From: JADFXI01 sp963784135
GTDB taxonomy: Bacteria > Nitrospirota > Thermodesulfovibrionia > Thermodesulfovibrionales > Dissulfurispiraceae
Length of the DNA: 64,000 nucleotides
Direction: 5' to 3'
NCBI GenBank assembly: GCA_963784135.1
Contig: CAWAQG010000004.1
Coordinates: forward strand, 186,001 to 250,000
Shown here: positions 39,301-48,892 of the stretch, one piece after another
Position numbering within the stretch: position 1 is the stretch's first letter
Layout: every line of letters starts with the position of its first letter
Position numbers and translations under genes: made by a program
The notes under the pieces: generated by a model
What the model was told of the DNA's origin: nothing
What the model saw: only the letters and a program-made list of their open reading frames with translations
Databases searched by the model: none

Positions 39301-41925
39301 ATGGATGTTATCACCTCACATATCAACACGGATTTCGACTCGCTCGCCTCGGCGATAGCGGTAAGAAAGCTTTATCCCGATGCCGTCATTGTCTTCCCTG
39401 GCTCTATGGAAAAAAAAGTGCGGGATTTCATGGACGTCTTTCAGCCGGTGGAGATAAAAAAGCTGAAGGATATTTCACTGGATGAGGTCAGGCGGCTGAT
39501 TATTGTTGATACCAAGCATCCCGACCGGATAGGAGCCTTTAAAGAACTTCTTTCCCGTCCGGGGGTGGAGGTGCATATTTATGATCACCATCCACGTACA
39601 AAAGAGGATATCAGAGGCAAGGTGGAGGTCATAGATACCACCGGCGCGGTTTCGACCATCCTTGCCGAAATCATCCAGGCGAGGAAGGCGCCATTGAGTA
39701 CCCTTGAAGCTACTATCCTTTGCCTCGGGATATACCAGGAGACGGGTTCGCTGCTGTTTGTCTCGACTACTCCTCGCGATCTTATTGCAGTGGCGTATCT
39801 CATCAGGCAGGGCGCCAATCTCAAGATTGTTTCAGATTTTCTTAAAGAGGAGATGAGCAGGGAAGAGTTCTCGCTTTTGAATGAGCTTGTAAAGTCACTT
39901 GAGGAGGTCGTTATTCAAGGGATAAGGATCAAGATCGGAAAAGGCACAATGGAAGGGTTTGGCGATGTGGCCCACCTGGCGCATCAGATCATGAATATGG
40001 AAGAAGCTGACGCGGTCATTCTGCTGATCGGAATGGCTGACAAGATTTTGATGGTGGCGCGGAGCAGGGCCCCCGAACTCGACGCGGCCCGTATAATGGC
40101 CGAGTTTGGCGGAGGCGGTCACCCGACGGCTGCGTCGGCAACTATAAAAGATGTGCCTTTTGAAATTGTAGAGGAGAAACTCGCCGCCGCCCTGCGCAAG
40201 CACATACGCCCGGCAAAAATGGTACGTGATGTGATGACCACGCCGGTCATTGTAGTGCAGTGGAACAGCAACATCAAGGAGGCCGAGCTCGTTATGACGC
40301 GCTATGGGGTCAATGCGCTCCCTGTAGTGAAAGACGGCGGCTACTTTGGGACCATCACCAGAGGGGTTGTTGAGAAGGCGCTCTTTCACGGCCTTGGCGG
40401 GAACAGGTGCTCGGATTTTGCCACGAGCGATGCCCTGACCACCGCACCCGATACGCTTATTGCGGAAGTGGAAAAGGACATGATCGAGCATAACCAGAGG
40501 TTTGTCACGGTGCTGTCTGAAGGCAGGATTGCAGGGGCGGTGACGAGGACGGATATACTCAGGTCTCTCTATGAGGATTTTCTGAGAAAAAGCAAGGTGT
40601 CGCCAAGGGAGCCGGGGACCAGTGAGGCCTACAGCGGGTTTGGCAGGAGCATTGCAAGAATTCTCAAAGAAAAATTACCGGCGCACACTTATGAATTCCT
40701 TGTCATGGCAGGCGAGGTCGGCGATGAACTTGGTTTCGGCGTCTATCTTGTCGGCGGGTGTGTCCGCGACATGCTGAGGGGCGTGGAAAACCCTGATATA
40801 GATATTGTTGCAGAAGGAGACGGAATAGCCCTGGCCGGCGCTCTCGCGAAAAAGACAGGCGCGAAGATCACGGTGCACCAGAAATTCGGCACTGCTCAGG
40901 TGATACTGCCCATGCTGAGGCTTGATGTCGCCACGGCGCGTACTGAATATTACGAGTCTCCGGCAGCACTGCCCAAGGTGGAGACCTCATCCATAAAAAG
41001 AGACCTGTACCGTCGCGATTTTACTATCAATACCCTTGCGGTAAAGCTGAACAAAAAGAATTTCGGCCTCTTGCTGGATTTCTTCGGGGCCCAGCGTGAT
41101 TTGAAAGAAAAGGTCATAAGGGTCCTCCATAATCTCAGTTTTGTCGAAGACCCCACAAGGGCTTTCAGGGCGATACGCTTCTCAGAGCGTTTCGGGTTCA
41201 AGCTGACAAAGCATACTGAGAATCTGATCAAGCTGGCCCTAAGGATGAACATTTTCGAGAAACTGTCGGGGTCCAGGCTTTATGATGAGCTTATGCTTAC
41301 CTTCATGGAGACATACCCCATAAAGGCGCTGAAGCGGCTGAGCGATTACGGGCTGCTTAAGGTCATTCATAACAGTCTGGCTTTTTCCTCCGGGCTTGAA
41401 GAATTCCTCCAGTCTGTTCATGATTCCATTTCATGGTTTGACCTGCTTTTCCTGGAGGAGCGCTATGACAAGGGGATGCTTTATCTGGCGGCACTGCTTT
41501 ACAAACTGAATAAGGCGGACCGTGAATCTGCCCTTAGCAGGCTTGCTGTTCCCCCAAAGCCACGGGAACATATCCTCAAAACACTGAATATCGCCCAGAA
41601 CATCATCAAGCAGCTTAAAGCTGATAGTCCGGTGGATATATACCATACGCTGAAAGACTGCGACATTGAAGCGGTTCTTTTCAGCATGGCGCTTTCGCAG
41701 GACAGTGATAATAAAAAGGCCATATCGCGCTTTCTGCTGGAGCTGAGGGATGTAAAGCCCCTTGTTAAAGGCGGTGATCTGAAGAAAATCGGCATCCCCC
41801 AGGGTCCTGTATATTCAGATATGTTCCGTAAGATTGTAGATGAGAAGCTGATGGGCAGGCTTGCCACCAGAGAGGAAGAGCTGACCTTTGTTAAAAACAT
41901 TTACGGTAAGAATAACAGGTCCTGA
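39301..41925 (+). CDS. tRNA nucleotidyltransferase with DHH and CBS domains
   Basis: This 874-residue multidomain enzyme has a DHH/DHHA1 phosphoesterase region (residues about 1-300; HINTDFDSLAS, YDHHPRTKED, FGGGGHPTAASATI), two CBS domains (about 310-430; VRDVMTTPVIVVQWN), then the class II nucleotidyltransferase head (about 480-620; VYLVGGCVRDMLRGVENPDIDIVAEGDG, RRDFTINTLAV, FVEDPTRAFRAIRFSERFGF) and helical tail. Relatives add CCA, CC or only A to tRNA 3' ends. Both tRNA genes here lack CCA, so such an activity is needed. The DHH part may trim RNA. The 3' end overlaps the converging ABC gene by 25 bp. Confidence 0.9.
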   Translation: MDVITSHINTDFDSLASAIAVRKLYPDAVIVFPGSMEKKVRDFMDVFQPVEIKKLKDISLDEVRRLIIVDTKHPDRIGAFKELLSRPGVEVHIYDHHPRTKEDIRGKVEVIDTTGAVSTILAEIIQARKAPLSTLEATILCLGIYQETGSLLFVSTTPRDLIAVAYLIRQGANLKIVSDFLKEEMSREEFSLLNELVKSLEEVVIQGIRIKIGKGTMEGFGDVAHLAHQIMNMEEADAVILLIGMADKILMVARSRAPELDAARIMAEFGGGGHPTAASATIKDVPFEIVEEKLAAALRKHIRPAKMVRDVMTTPVIVVQWNSNIKEAELVMTRYGVNALPVVKDGGYFGTITRGVVEKALFHGLGGNRCSDFATSDALTTAPDTLIAEVEKDMIEHNQRFVTVLSEGRIAGAVTRTDILRSLYEDFLRKSKVSPREPGTSEAYSGFGRSIARILKEKLPAHTYEFLVMAGEVGDELGFGVYLVGGCVRDMLRGVENPDIDIVAEGDGIALAGALAKKTGAKITVHQKFGTAQVILPMLRLDVATARTEYYESPAALPKVETSSIKRDLYRRDFTINTLAVKLNKKNFGLLLDFFGAQRDLKEKVIRVLHNLSFVEDPTRAFRAIRFSERFGFKLTKHTENLIKLALRMNIFEKLSGSRLYDELMLTFMETYPIKALKRLSDYGLLKVIHNSLAFSSGLEEFLQSVHDSISWFDLLFLEERYDKGMLYLAALLYKLNKADRESALSRLAVPPKPREHILKTLNIAQNIIKQLKADSPVDIYHTLKDCDIEAVLFSMALSQDSDNKKAISRFLLELRDVKPLVKGGDLKKIGIPQGPVYSDMFRKIVDEKLMGRLATREEELTFVKNIYGKNNRS

Positions 41926-43433
41926 TGTAATCTTATTATTTCTTCTTTTTCCCCCTGCGCAATAATTCTCCCTTTCTCCATAACCATTATATGGGTGATT
42001 AAGGAAATCATTTCATCAATATCATGGGTCGCCATAATAATGGCCGCTCCTGAGCGTGCAGCCTGTGCAATGAATGAAAGGAAAGCGGCGCGCGCAGCGC
42101 TATCCAGACCGCTGCACGGCTCGTCGACAATGAGCAGGTCAGGGCCATTGACCATAGCCCGTGCAATAAGGATTTTCCTTTGTTCCCCATATGACATTTC
42201 CGATAAGAACTTCTCACTCAGATGCTGCAACTGGAAAAAATCCATCCAATATCGGGCTGTATCTCTCTGGCTGGATGCTGCTGTAGAATACAAGCCGACG
42301 CAGGAGAAAAAGCCTGACACGACCGCATCGATCCCTTTGACATCGTAAGCGTAGTCCCGCTGCAATTCAGGAGAAACTATTCCGATCCTTTTTCGCAAAT
42401 CCCAGATGTTCCCGCTGTCCTTTCCTCCGAACCGCTGCACTTCTCCTCCAAGGGCAGGGTATAAATTGCCGGCTATCAGTTTTAGCAAAGTGGATTTTCC
42501 CGCCCCGTTTCTGCCGATGATTGCCCAATGCTCTGCCTTGCGCATGACCCAGGAAATATCGTGCAATATTTTATTGTGCTTTATATAGACGTCGGCATGC
42601 CTTATTTTTATTAAGAAGCTTCCCCTTCTGTTCCGGCGGCCCGAAGGCGGCTGGAGTTCAGTTATGTCCTGCCCGAACGCATGGCGCAGGCGCTCTCCGG
42701 AAAGCACACAATCTTTTTCGCCCTGTTCAATTATTCTCCCGTGGTCCATTATGAGGACATGCGTGATGGATGGAATGAGTTCTTCGACACGGTGAGTTGC
42801 GTAGAGTACAGGAGTGCCTGTTGCAGCTATTTCTTCGACCATATGCAGGAGCTTTCTCCTGGAAGAGAAATCAAGGCCGTTGCAGGGCTCGTCGAGCGCC
42901 AGTACGGCAGGGCGCGCAACCAGGGCCCGCGCTATCAGGATTTTCCTCGCCTCGCCCTGTGACATTTCGAGGAAATCCTTGCTTCCAAGATTGTCCAGTT
43001 TCATTGCGTGGAGCAATTGTTCTGCTGAGGTTTTCTGTTCCTCTGTCGGCTCCTGATGCAGCCAGGCACTGTCAAAAAAACCGGTGTACACCACCTCTCG
43101 GACGCTCATGTTCCACTGGCGGCGGTGGTAGGCATCATGAAGTTCAGCGGAAACGAGCGCTATGCTTTTTTTTATGCCGATCGGGCTTTCCTGGGCAGCA
43201 CTATCAAATTTGTATAGCCGCTTGCCCGGGCTCCCGGGGTCCGGCCATAATTCACCCCTGATGAGCCTCAGAAGCGAGGTTTTACCGGAGCCGTTGCTGC
43301 CGATAATTGCCCACTGCTCGCCTCGCCTGAGCTGCCAGGTGATGCCGGACAAAAGCGTGCGCCCCTGAATCTTGACGCTGACGTTGCTTAAGGAAATGAT
43401 GAAATCGTTGTTTAATTGTTCGTTTTTTTTCAT
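41901..43433 (-). CDS. Duplicated ABC ATPase (ModF/PhrA-like)
   Basis: This 510-residue protein carries two complete ABC cassettes. Cassette 1 has GSNGSGKTS (Walker A), EMSQGEARKILIARALVARPAVLALDEP (signature and Walker B); cassette 2 has GRNGAGKST, EMSYGEQRKILIARAMVNGPDLLIVDEP. No TM segments are seen. The arrangement resembles E. coli ModF, a cytosolic double ATPase linked to molybdate transport, whose precise role is unresolved. No permease is adjacent, so a transport substrate cannot be assigned. It converges on and overlaps the nucleotidyltransferase gene. Confidence 0.87.
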   Translation of the reverse strand: MKKNEQLNNDFIISLSNVSVKIQGRTLLSGITWQLRRGEQWAIIGSNGSGKTSLLRLIRGELWPDPGSPGKRLYKFDSAAQESPIGIKKSIALVSAELHDAYHRRQWNMSVREVVYTGFFDSAWLHQEPTEEQKTSAEQLLHAMKLDNLGSKDFLEMSQGEARKILIARALVARPAVLALDEPCNGLDFSSRRKLLHMVEEIAATGTPVLYATHRVEELIPSITHVLIMDHGRIIEQGEKDCVLSGERLRHAFGQDITELQPPSGRRNRRGSFLIKIRHADVYIKHNKILHDISWVMRKAEHWAIIGRNGAGKSTLLKLIAGNLYPALGGEVQRFGGKDSGNIWDLRKRIGIVSPELQRDYAYDVKGIDAVVSGFFSCVGLYSTAASSQRDTARYWMDFFQLQHLSEKFLSEMSYGEQRKILIARAMVNGPDLLIVDEPCSGLDSAARAAFLSFIAQAARSGAAIIMATHDIDEMISLITHIMVMEKGRIIAQGEKEEIIRLHQDLLFLP

Positions 43434-43546
43434 TTCATGCGCATGCCCGGATATTTTAAGTATACACGTAGTAATTAATAGATTTTCCGAATTTTTTTAT
43501 GCTAATATGCGATAGCGTTATTAAGTATGAGGTGTGCTTTAGAACC

Positions 43547-44389
43547 ATGTGCTTGGGGGAGGGGGTAACTATCAGATACAAGCTTTCTTTTCTGTTTTTT
43601 GTTTTTTTTCTTTTTTACCATAGCCCGGCGAGCCCGGCGGAGAGTTTGATGGCAACCGGTTGTTCAGTAAGCACAGTGGGATATTTGTCCGACCTTTCCC
43701 GGGAATATGAAAGAGAGACCGGCGTCAAGATGTCGGTTTTAGGGGGCGGCAGTTTCAGGGGCCGCATGGATCTGATCGAAAACAGGGTGGATTTTGCCGC
43801 TTCATGCATGGGAAGGGAAGTTGATGACCCCGCAGATATTGAATTCATTCCTGTTGCATGGGATGCCCTGGTATTCATAGTCAACAAATCGAATCCGATA
43901 GACAATATCAGTCCTCAAACCATAAGGGACATATATAACGGCAAAATTACTAATTGGAAGCAGCTCGGCGGACCCAACCTGGGTATCACATCGTTTATAA
44001 CAACGCCAAAAGGAATGGGCGGCATAGGGCAATCGCTCGGCAAAATGGTATTAAACGGCAAAAGACCATCAAAGCAGCCCAATTCAGTCATGACGGCGTC
44101 TTCAGGGGCAATATTTGAGCAGATGGTTGAAGAGACGCCTGGAGGATTTGCCAGCACAGGCTTCGCGAGCGCAAGAAAACGCGATTTGAAAATACTCAAA
44201 GTGAATGGCATATCTGCCGACAAGAAAAATATAATCTCCGGCAAATATCCATATAGAAGGCCGCTTTACCTCGTTGTAAAAAAGGACCCAAAACCTGCGG
44301 TCAGGAAGTTCATCGAATTTGTTCTGAGCGGGAAAGGCCAGGGGTTCATTTCCTCTTACGGGATCCCTTCGCTTTCTGATGTAAAATGA
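43547..44389 (+). CDS. PstS-like periplasmic phosphate-binding protein
   Basis: This ~280-residue exported protein has a signal peptide (KLSFLFFVFFLFYHSPASPAES). The PBP-like domain shows VSTVGYLSDLSREYERETGVKMSVLGGGSFRGRMDLIENRVDFAASCMG, IEFIPVAWDALVFIVNKSNPIDNIS and ASSGAIFEQMVEETPGGFASTGFAS, a phosphate/tungstate-type fold. The start is uncertain; ATG 43547 is preferred over 43499. No Pst permease follows. Instead its stop overlaps the start of a hybrid histidine kinase (ATGA), suggesting that it acts as the kinase's ligand receptor rather than in uptake. Confidence 0.82.
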   Translation: MCLGEGVTIRYKLSFLFFVFFLFYHSPASPAESLMATGCSVSTVGYLSDLSREYERETGVKMSVLGGGSFRGRMDLIENRVDFAASCMGREVDDPADIEFIPVAWDALVFIVNKSNPIDNISPQTIRDIYNGKITNWKQLGGPNLGITSFITTPKGMGGIGQSLGKMVLNGKRPSKQPNSVMTASSGAIFEQMVEETPGGFASTGFASARKRDLKILKVNGISADKKNIISGKYPYRRPLYLVVKKDPKPAVRKFIEFVLSGKGQGFISSYGIPSLSDVK

Positions 44390-46635
44390 GGTTTTCTTTA
44401 AGAACGAAGGTGACGGCTTTTGTTACTGCTCTGGTAATAATTATAAGCCTTGTCAGCACGTCCTTCTTTATATCGGCTCACAGACGAAGTATCGAAAGAG
44501 AAATTATTGCGAGGGGAGTTACGCTGGCTGATTCGTTTTCGAGGGGTGTAGCTGATGGGCTTGCTGCTGAAAACCTGGAATTAATAAAAGAAGTTTCCAA
44601 TATCGTTCATACCAGTGATGTTATTCTGGCCCAGGTTTACTCGTCAATGTGGTTGCCGGTAGACGCCTATCCTTTTAAGCAACTTAACGCGCCGCCCGGC
44701 CCTGCCGCATTAAGTCACTTTAAAACGAGCGAGGATTCTTTTTACGAATATTACGGACAATGGCTCGATTTCTATTCTCCGGTATTTTATAAGCCGTTCG
44801 GTGAAGCCGGCAACAGAAACGTTGTGATAGGATATGTGAGACTCAGGCTTTCGACCCAACAGTTGAAACAGTCGATGGCGGAGGCCGTCCACAAGAGCAT
44901 GGTCTTCTCTTTTCTGATGACGCTCATTGCCTTTATTTCCCTTAATTTTTTTATTAACAAATACGTGCTCAACCCTCTCTTAGCGCTTCATAAGTCGGTT
45001 TCAAAACATATAGAAGGCGAGTTTCCCGAAAGTATTCCGGTATACTCCAGGGATGAAATAGGGGAACTTTCCTCGGAATTTAACCGGATGAGTCTTGCCC
45101 TTAAAGAAAGAGAAAAGAAGCTCGCCGATGAAAAAGAACGTCTTGCGGTGACCCTTCGCAGCATCGGCGATGCAGTGATTGTTACTGATGTCGAAGGTGC
45201 GATCACTTTAATCAACAGGGTTGCAGAACAGCAGACCGGATGGGCCGCTTACGAAGCTTTTGGCAAACAGCTGAGTGCGGTGTTCAACATTATCAATGAA
45301 AAGACCCGTGAGCGCTGCGAAAATCCCGTGGATAAGGTACTGGAAACAGGGCTGATAACAGGTCTCGCCAACCATACGGCCTTAATAAGGAAAGACGGCA
45401 CGGAAATAATAATAGAAGACAGCGCCGCTCCAATACGGGACCGTAATAGTGCAATAATCGGGATAGTGCTTGTATTCCGTGATGTCACGGAAAAGCGTCG
45501 GATGGAAGGTGAACTTCTCAAGATGGAGAAGCTTCAATCCGTCGGCCTGCTTGCTGGGGGCATAGCTCATGACTTTAACAATATCCTCACCTCTGTTGTC
45601 GGCAACATCAGCATGGCACAAATGCATGTCGAGCCGGGAAGCATACCATATGAAAGATTGGCAAAGGCCGAGAAGGCGTCCCGGAGGGCAACGGATCTGG
45701 CCTGTCGCCTGCTCACTTTTTCGAAGGGTGGGGAGCCGATCAGGAAGTCAGCTTCCATAGTCGATATCCTTAAGGAGTCGTCAGGTTTTGATCTTTCAGG
45801 CAGCCATATAGCTTCTGAGTTTATTATTTCGGAAGACATCTGCACTGTTGATGTAGATGAAGGCCAGATGAGCCAGGTTTTCAGTAATCTTATCATCAAT
45901 GCAGTGCAGGCTATGCCTGACGGCGGCAAGATAGTATATAGTGTGAGCAATGCATTGATCGAGGGGAATAAAATACCGGGTCTCGAAGGCGGGACCTATG
46001 TACAGATATCTGTTAAGGATACCGGGACAGGAATACCGAAAGAGGATATCCCGAGGATCTTTGACCCATATTTTACTACGAAGCCGGAAGGAAGCGGGCT
46101 TGGCCTTGCTTCGGTATATTCGATTATTAAAAAACACTGCGGGCAAATTGCTGTTGAATCGAAACATGGCATGGGAACAATATTCCATATTTACCTGCCG
46201 GTCTCGGGAAGCAAATCTGTCTGCAATATTTCTGAAGAACAAAGCATTACCGCCGGACACGGGAAGGTCCTTGTTATGGACGACGAGAAGATTGTGAGGG
46301 ACATCTCGGGAGAAATGTTAAAATCCCTGGGATACGAAGTTGAATTTGCCAATAATGGCGCAGAGGCCATTGAGAAGTATCAAGGGGCTTTGGAAGGCGG
46401 GAGACCTTTTGATGTTGTTATTATGGATCTCACAATACCCGGAGGCATAGGAGGGAAAGAGGCAATTCAAAAACTTCGCGATATTGATCCAGATGTTAAA
46501 GCGATTGTTTCAAGCGGTTATTCGAACGATCCTGTAATGGCGGATTTCAGGGAATACGGCTTCAGGGGTGTAATAGTAAAACCATACAGGATTGAAGGTT
46601 TCAGCAGAACTCTGCATGAAGTAATAACCGGATAA
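44386..46635 (+). CDS. Hybrid sensor histidine kinase with receiver domain
   Basis: This 749-residue protein has TM1 near residues 8-28, a periplasmic sensor (about 30-170), TM2 (MVFSFLMTLIAFISLNFFI), HAMP (about 195-245), PAS (about 255-370; ERLAVTLRSIGDAVIVTDVEGAITLINRVAEQQTGW), HisKA with GGIAHDFNNILTSVVGN (phospho-His), HATPase (VINAVQAMPDGGK, DTGTGIPKEDIPRIFDPYFTTKPEGSGLGLA), and a C-terminal receiver (VLVMDDEKIVRD, VIMDLTIPGGIGG with the acceptor Asp, VKPYR). Translation is coupled to the PstS-like gene. The pair probably senses an anion or other small ligand in the periplasm; the output partner is unknown. Confidence 0.92.
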   Translation: MRFSLRTKVTAFVTALVIIISLVSTSFFISAHRRSIEREIIARGVTLADSFSRGVADGLAAENLELIKEVSNIVHTSDVILAQVYSSMWLPVDAYPFKQLNAPPGPAALSHFKTSEDSFYEYYGQWLDFYSPVFYKPFGEAGNRNVVIGYVRLRLSTQQLKQSMAEAVHKSMVFSFLMTLIAFISLNFFINKYVLNPLLALHKSVSKHIEGEFPESIPVYSRDEIGELSSEFNRMSLALKEREKKLADEKERLAVTLRSIGDAVIVTDVEGAITLINRVAEQQTGWAAYEAFGKQLSAVFNIINEKTRERCENPVDKVLETGLITGLANHTALIRKDGTEIIIEDSAAPIRDRNSAIIGIVLVFRDVTEKRRMEGELLKMEKLQSVGLLAGGIAHDFNNILTSVVGNISMAQMHVEPGSIPYERLAKAEKASRRATDLACRLLTFSKGGEPIRKSASIVDILKESSGFDLSGSHIASEFIISEDICTVDVDEGQMSQVFSNLIINAVQAMPDGGKIVYSVSNALIEGNKIPGLEGGTYVQISVKDTGTGIPKEDIPRIFDPYFTTKPEGSGLGLASVYSIIKKHCGQIAVESKHGMGTIFHIYLPVSGSKSVCNISEEQSITAGHGKVLVMDDEKIVRDISGEMLKSLGYEVEFANNGAEAIEKYQGALEGGRPFDVVIMDLTIPGGIGGKEAIQKLRDIDPDVKAIVSSGYSNDPVMADFREYGFRGVIVKPYRIEGFSRTLHEVITG

Positions 46636-46640
46636 TAAAT

Positions 46641-46735
46641 CAGGCAATAGGGAAAAATAATAAAACTAATATAGCGCGGCTTTTGGCCTTTAGCTCTTGC
46701 CTATCATCTCTTGGCTGCCGCCTATTGCCCATCGG
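46641..46735. repeat. Heptad hairpin element H4 (hybrid kinase-cysK junction)
   Basis: The short left arm (46641-46656; GGCAATA-type units) is followed by an A/T-rich centre and a long right arm (46691-46735) of TTGCCTA/TTGCCCA-type 7-bp units. The right arm contains the cysK stop (46722-46724) and encodes its last residues (DGQ). It lies between converging genes. Confidence 0.7.
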
Positions 46736-47657
46736 TATTAAACAGCCATGTCGAAAGGTAGCGCTCACCGGAGTCAGGAAACACTGCAACGATAAGCTTT
46801 CCCTTATTCTGTTCCCTTGCCGCAATCTCCAGCGCGGCCCATAATGCTGCCCCGCTGGATATGCCCGCAAGGATACCTTCTTCTTTCGCAAGTCTGCGTG
46901 CGCATATGCCGGCATTATTGTCGGAAACCTTTATGATCTCGTCTATAATGTCCCTGTTCAGCACTTCCGGTATAAAACCAGCGCCGATCCCCTGTATTTT
47001 GTGCGGCCCCGCCTGACCTCCCGATAGTACCGGAGATGTTTCAGGTTCTACGGCCACCGCCTTAAACTCCTTCTTCCTTTTCTTGATTGCTTCGGAAATC
47101 CCGGTCAACGTCCCTCCGGTACCGACACCGGATACCAGGATATCGACGGCGCCGTCAGTGTCATTCCATATTTCTTCAGCCGTTGTCAGCCGGTGTATTT
47201 CAGGATTGGCGGGGTTTTTAAACTGCTGAGGCATGAATGCGCCCGGCGTGCCGGTCAGGAGTTCTTCAGCCTTTCTGATTGCGCCTTTCATGCCCTCGGC
47301 ACCGGGAGTGAGGTACAGTTCCGCGCCGAAGACCTGCAGCAACTTCCTTCTTTCCATGCTCATGGTATCAGGCATGGCGAGAATTAATTTGTATCCCTTT
47401 GCGGCGGAGGCAAACGCAAGTGCAATACCGGTATTGCCGCTCGTCGGCTCAATAATGGTCCCGCCTTTTTTCAGCAGTCCTTTTTGTTCAGCGTCTTCGA
47501 TCATGGCAACGCCGATGCGGTCTTTCACGCTTGAAAGGGGATTAAATGATTCCAGCTTCGCAGCTATGGCAGCATGCATGCCTGATGCAACGCGGTTTAG
47601 CCTTACCAGGGGGGTGTTCCCCGTTGTTTTTGTGATGTCATCAAAAATCCTGGGCAT
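46722..47657 (-). CDS. cysK: Cysteine synthase (O-acetylserine sulfhydrylase)
   Basis: This 311-residue PLP enzyme makes cysteine from O-acetylserine and sulfide. It has NPLSSVKDRIG (PLP lysine), PTSGNTGIALAFASAAKGY (substrate loop), GVGTGGTLTGISE (phosphate-binding loop) and GISSGAALWAALEIA. It begins MPRIFDDITKTTGNTPLVRLNR. The final three residues lie in hairpin element H4. A second cysteine synthase is divergently encoded 281 bp away. This one has the longer, more CysK-like sequence. Confidence 0.94.
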   Translation of the reverse strand: MPRIFDDITKTTGNTPLVRLNRVASGMHAAIAAKLESFNPLSSVKDRIGVAMIEDAEQKGLLKKGGTIIEPTSGNTGIALAFASAAKGYKLILAMPDTMSMERRKLLQVFGAELYLTPGAEGMKGAIRKAEELLTGTPGAFMPQQFKNPANPEIHRLTTAEEIWNDTDGAVDILVSGVGTGGTLTGISEAIKKRKKEFKAVAVEPETSPVLSGGQAGPHKIQGIGAGFIPEVLNRDIIDEIIKVSDNNAGICARRLAKEEGILAGISSGAALWAALEIAAREQNKGKLIVAVFPDSGERYLSTWLFNTDGQ

Positions 47658-47769
47658 AAAAACCTCCGTTTAACAATTATTACTTATAATACATGCTGAA
47701 GTCCTGCAGTGCAATCTATAAGCCGCAATCAATATATATAGCTGATTATTGGTGTGCAAAATCATTTCT

Positions 47770-47834
47770 GTCACTCCGGCTTGTCCGGAGTCAATCATAA
47801 AGGCATGGACAGATTCCCGCCAAGCGGGAATGAC
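47770..47834. repeat. Double palindrome of dRS3/REP-like type
   Basis: Two palindromes lie in the 281-bp divergent gap between the cysteine synthase genes: ACTCCGG-CTTGT-CCGGAGT, and ATTCCCGC-CAA-GCGGGAAT. They are bounded by GTCA and TGAC. The ATTCCC...GGGAAT form resembles the Neisseria dRS3 repeat and similar dispersed repeats. No other feature was seen in this gap. Confidence 0.65.
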
Positions 47835-47941
47835 ACTAATAATGTAATGTTTCGGCAAGATTAAAACTGCCAGGTTCCAGTATTACTTTTGCTAACTCAT
47901 GTTATACTGAAAAGTCAATTTTCAGGAGCAGCATAAAGGTG

Positions 47942-48865
47942 ATGCATAATAATATTTTGGGACATATCGGACATACACCGCTGATAAGAATTATGCGGCT
48001 GGTTGCAGACGATAGCGCTGAAATCTGGGCAAAGCTGGAGGGGCTCAATCCCGGAGGTTCCGTGAAAGACAGGATTGCGCTCTCCATGATCGAGGCTGCT
48101 GAAAGAGACGGGACATTGAAACCCGGCGGGACCATTATTGAGCCGACGAGCGGCAACACCGGCATCGGCCTGGCACTGGTTGCTGCTGTGAAGGGATACC
48201 ATCTTATACTCACAATGCCGGAAACGATGTCGAGGGAAAGGAGGCTGCTGGTCCAGGCATACGGCGCTGAACTTGTTTTAACGCCGGGCGGGGAGGGCAT
48301 GCTGGGCGCATGGGAAAAGGCGGAAAAGATACTTAAAGACAACCCCGGCTTTTTTATGCCTTTACAGTTTGAAAACAGTGCAAACCCCGAGGCACACAGG
48401 AAAACGACCGCAGTCGAGATAATGCAGGATCTGGGTGGGGTCCCGGATGCCTTTGTTGCCGGAGTCGGAACGGGCGGTACTATAACAGGCAATGGGGAAG
48501 TCTTCAGAGGAAAAAAAACTGATATCCTGATCATCGCTGTTGAGCCTGCCGGTTCACCTGTTCTTTCGGGCGGTGAGCCGGGGGCGCATCGAATTGCAGG
48601 TATCGGCGCCGGATTCTTGACAGGTATCCTGAATACAAAAATATACGATGAGGTCATTACTGTCACGGACAGCGATGCAGAGGAAACCACGAGAGAGCTG
48701 GCCTTGAAAGAAGGTATACTTGCCGGCACGTCATCCGGTGCAGCCATGTGGGCTGCAATGAAGGTCGCCATGAGACTTGGGAAAGGGAAAAAGGTGGTTG
48801 TGATATTCCCTGACAGAGGCGACAGATACCTGAGCACCGGTCTTTTCTCCCAAAGCGAAAAATAA
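47942..48865 (+). CDS. Second cysteine synthase family protein
   Basis: This ~307-residue fold-type II PLP enzyme has NPGGSVKDRIALSM with the PLP lysine, PTSGNTGIGLALVAAVKGY, GVGTGGTITGNGE and GTSSGAAMWAAMKVA. The NPGGSVKDR variant is common in CysK/CysM and cystathionine-beta-synthase-like proteins. Its substrate may be O-acetylserine, O-phosphoserine or thiosulfate. Starts GTG 47939 and ATG 47942 are adjacent. It is divergent from cysK, so the two paralogues may be jointly or oppositely regulated. Confidence 0.9.
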   Translation: MHNNILGHIGHTPLIRIMRLVADDSAEIWAKLEGLNPGGSVKDRIALSMIEAAERDGTLKPGGTIIEPTSGNTGIGLALVAAVKGYHLILTMPETMSRERRLLVQAYGAELVLTPGGEGMLGAWEKAEKILKDNPGFFMPLQFENSANPEAHRKTTAVEIMQDLGGVPDAFVAGVGTGGTITGNGEVFRGKKTDILIIAVEPAGSPVLSGGEPGAHRIAGIGAGFLTGILNTKIYDEVITVTDSDAEETTRELALKEGILAGTSSGAAMWAAMKVAMRLGKGKKVVVIFPDRGDRYLSTGLFSQSEK

Positions 48866-48892
48866 ATGCACAAGTTATTTATTCGCGAGCCA

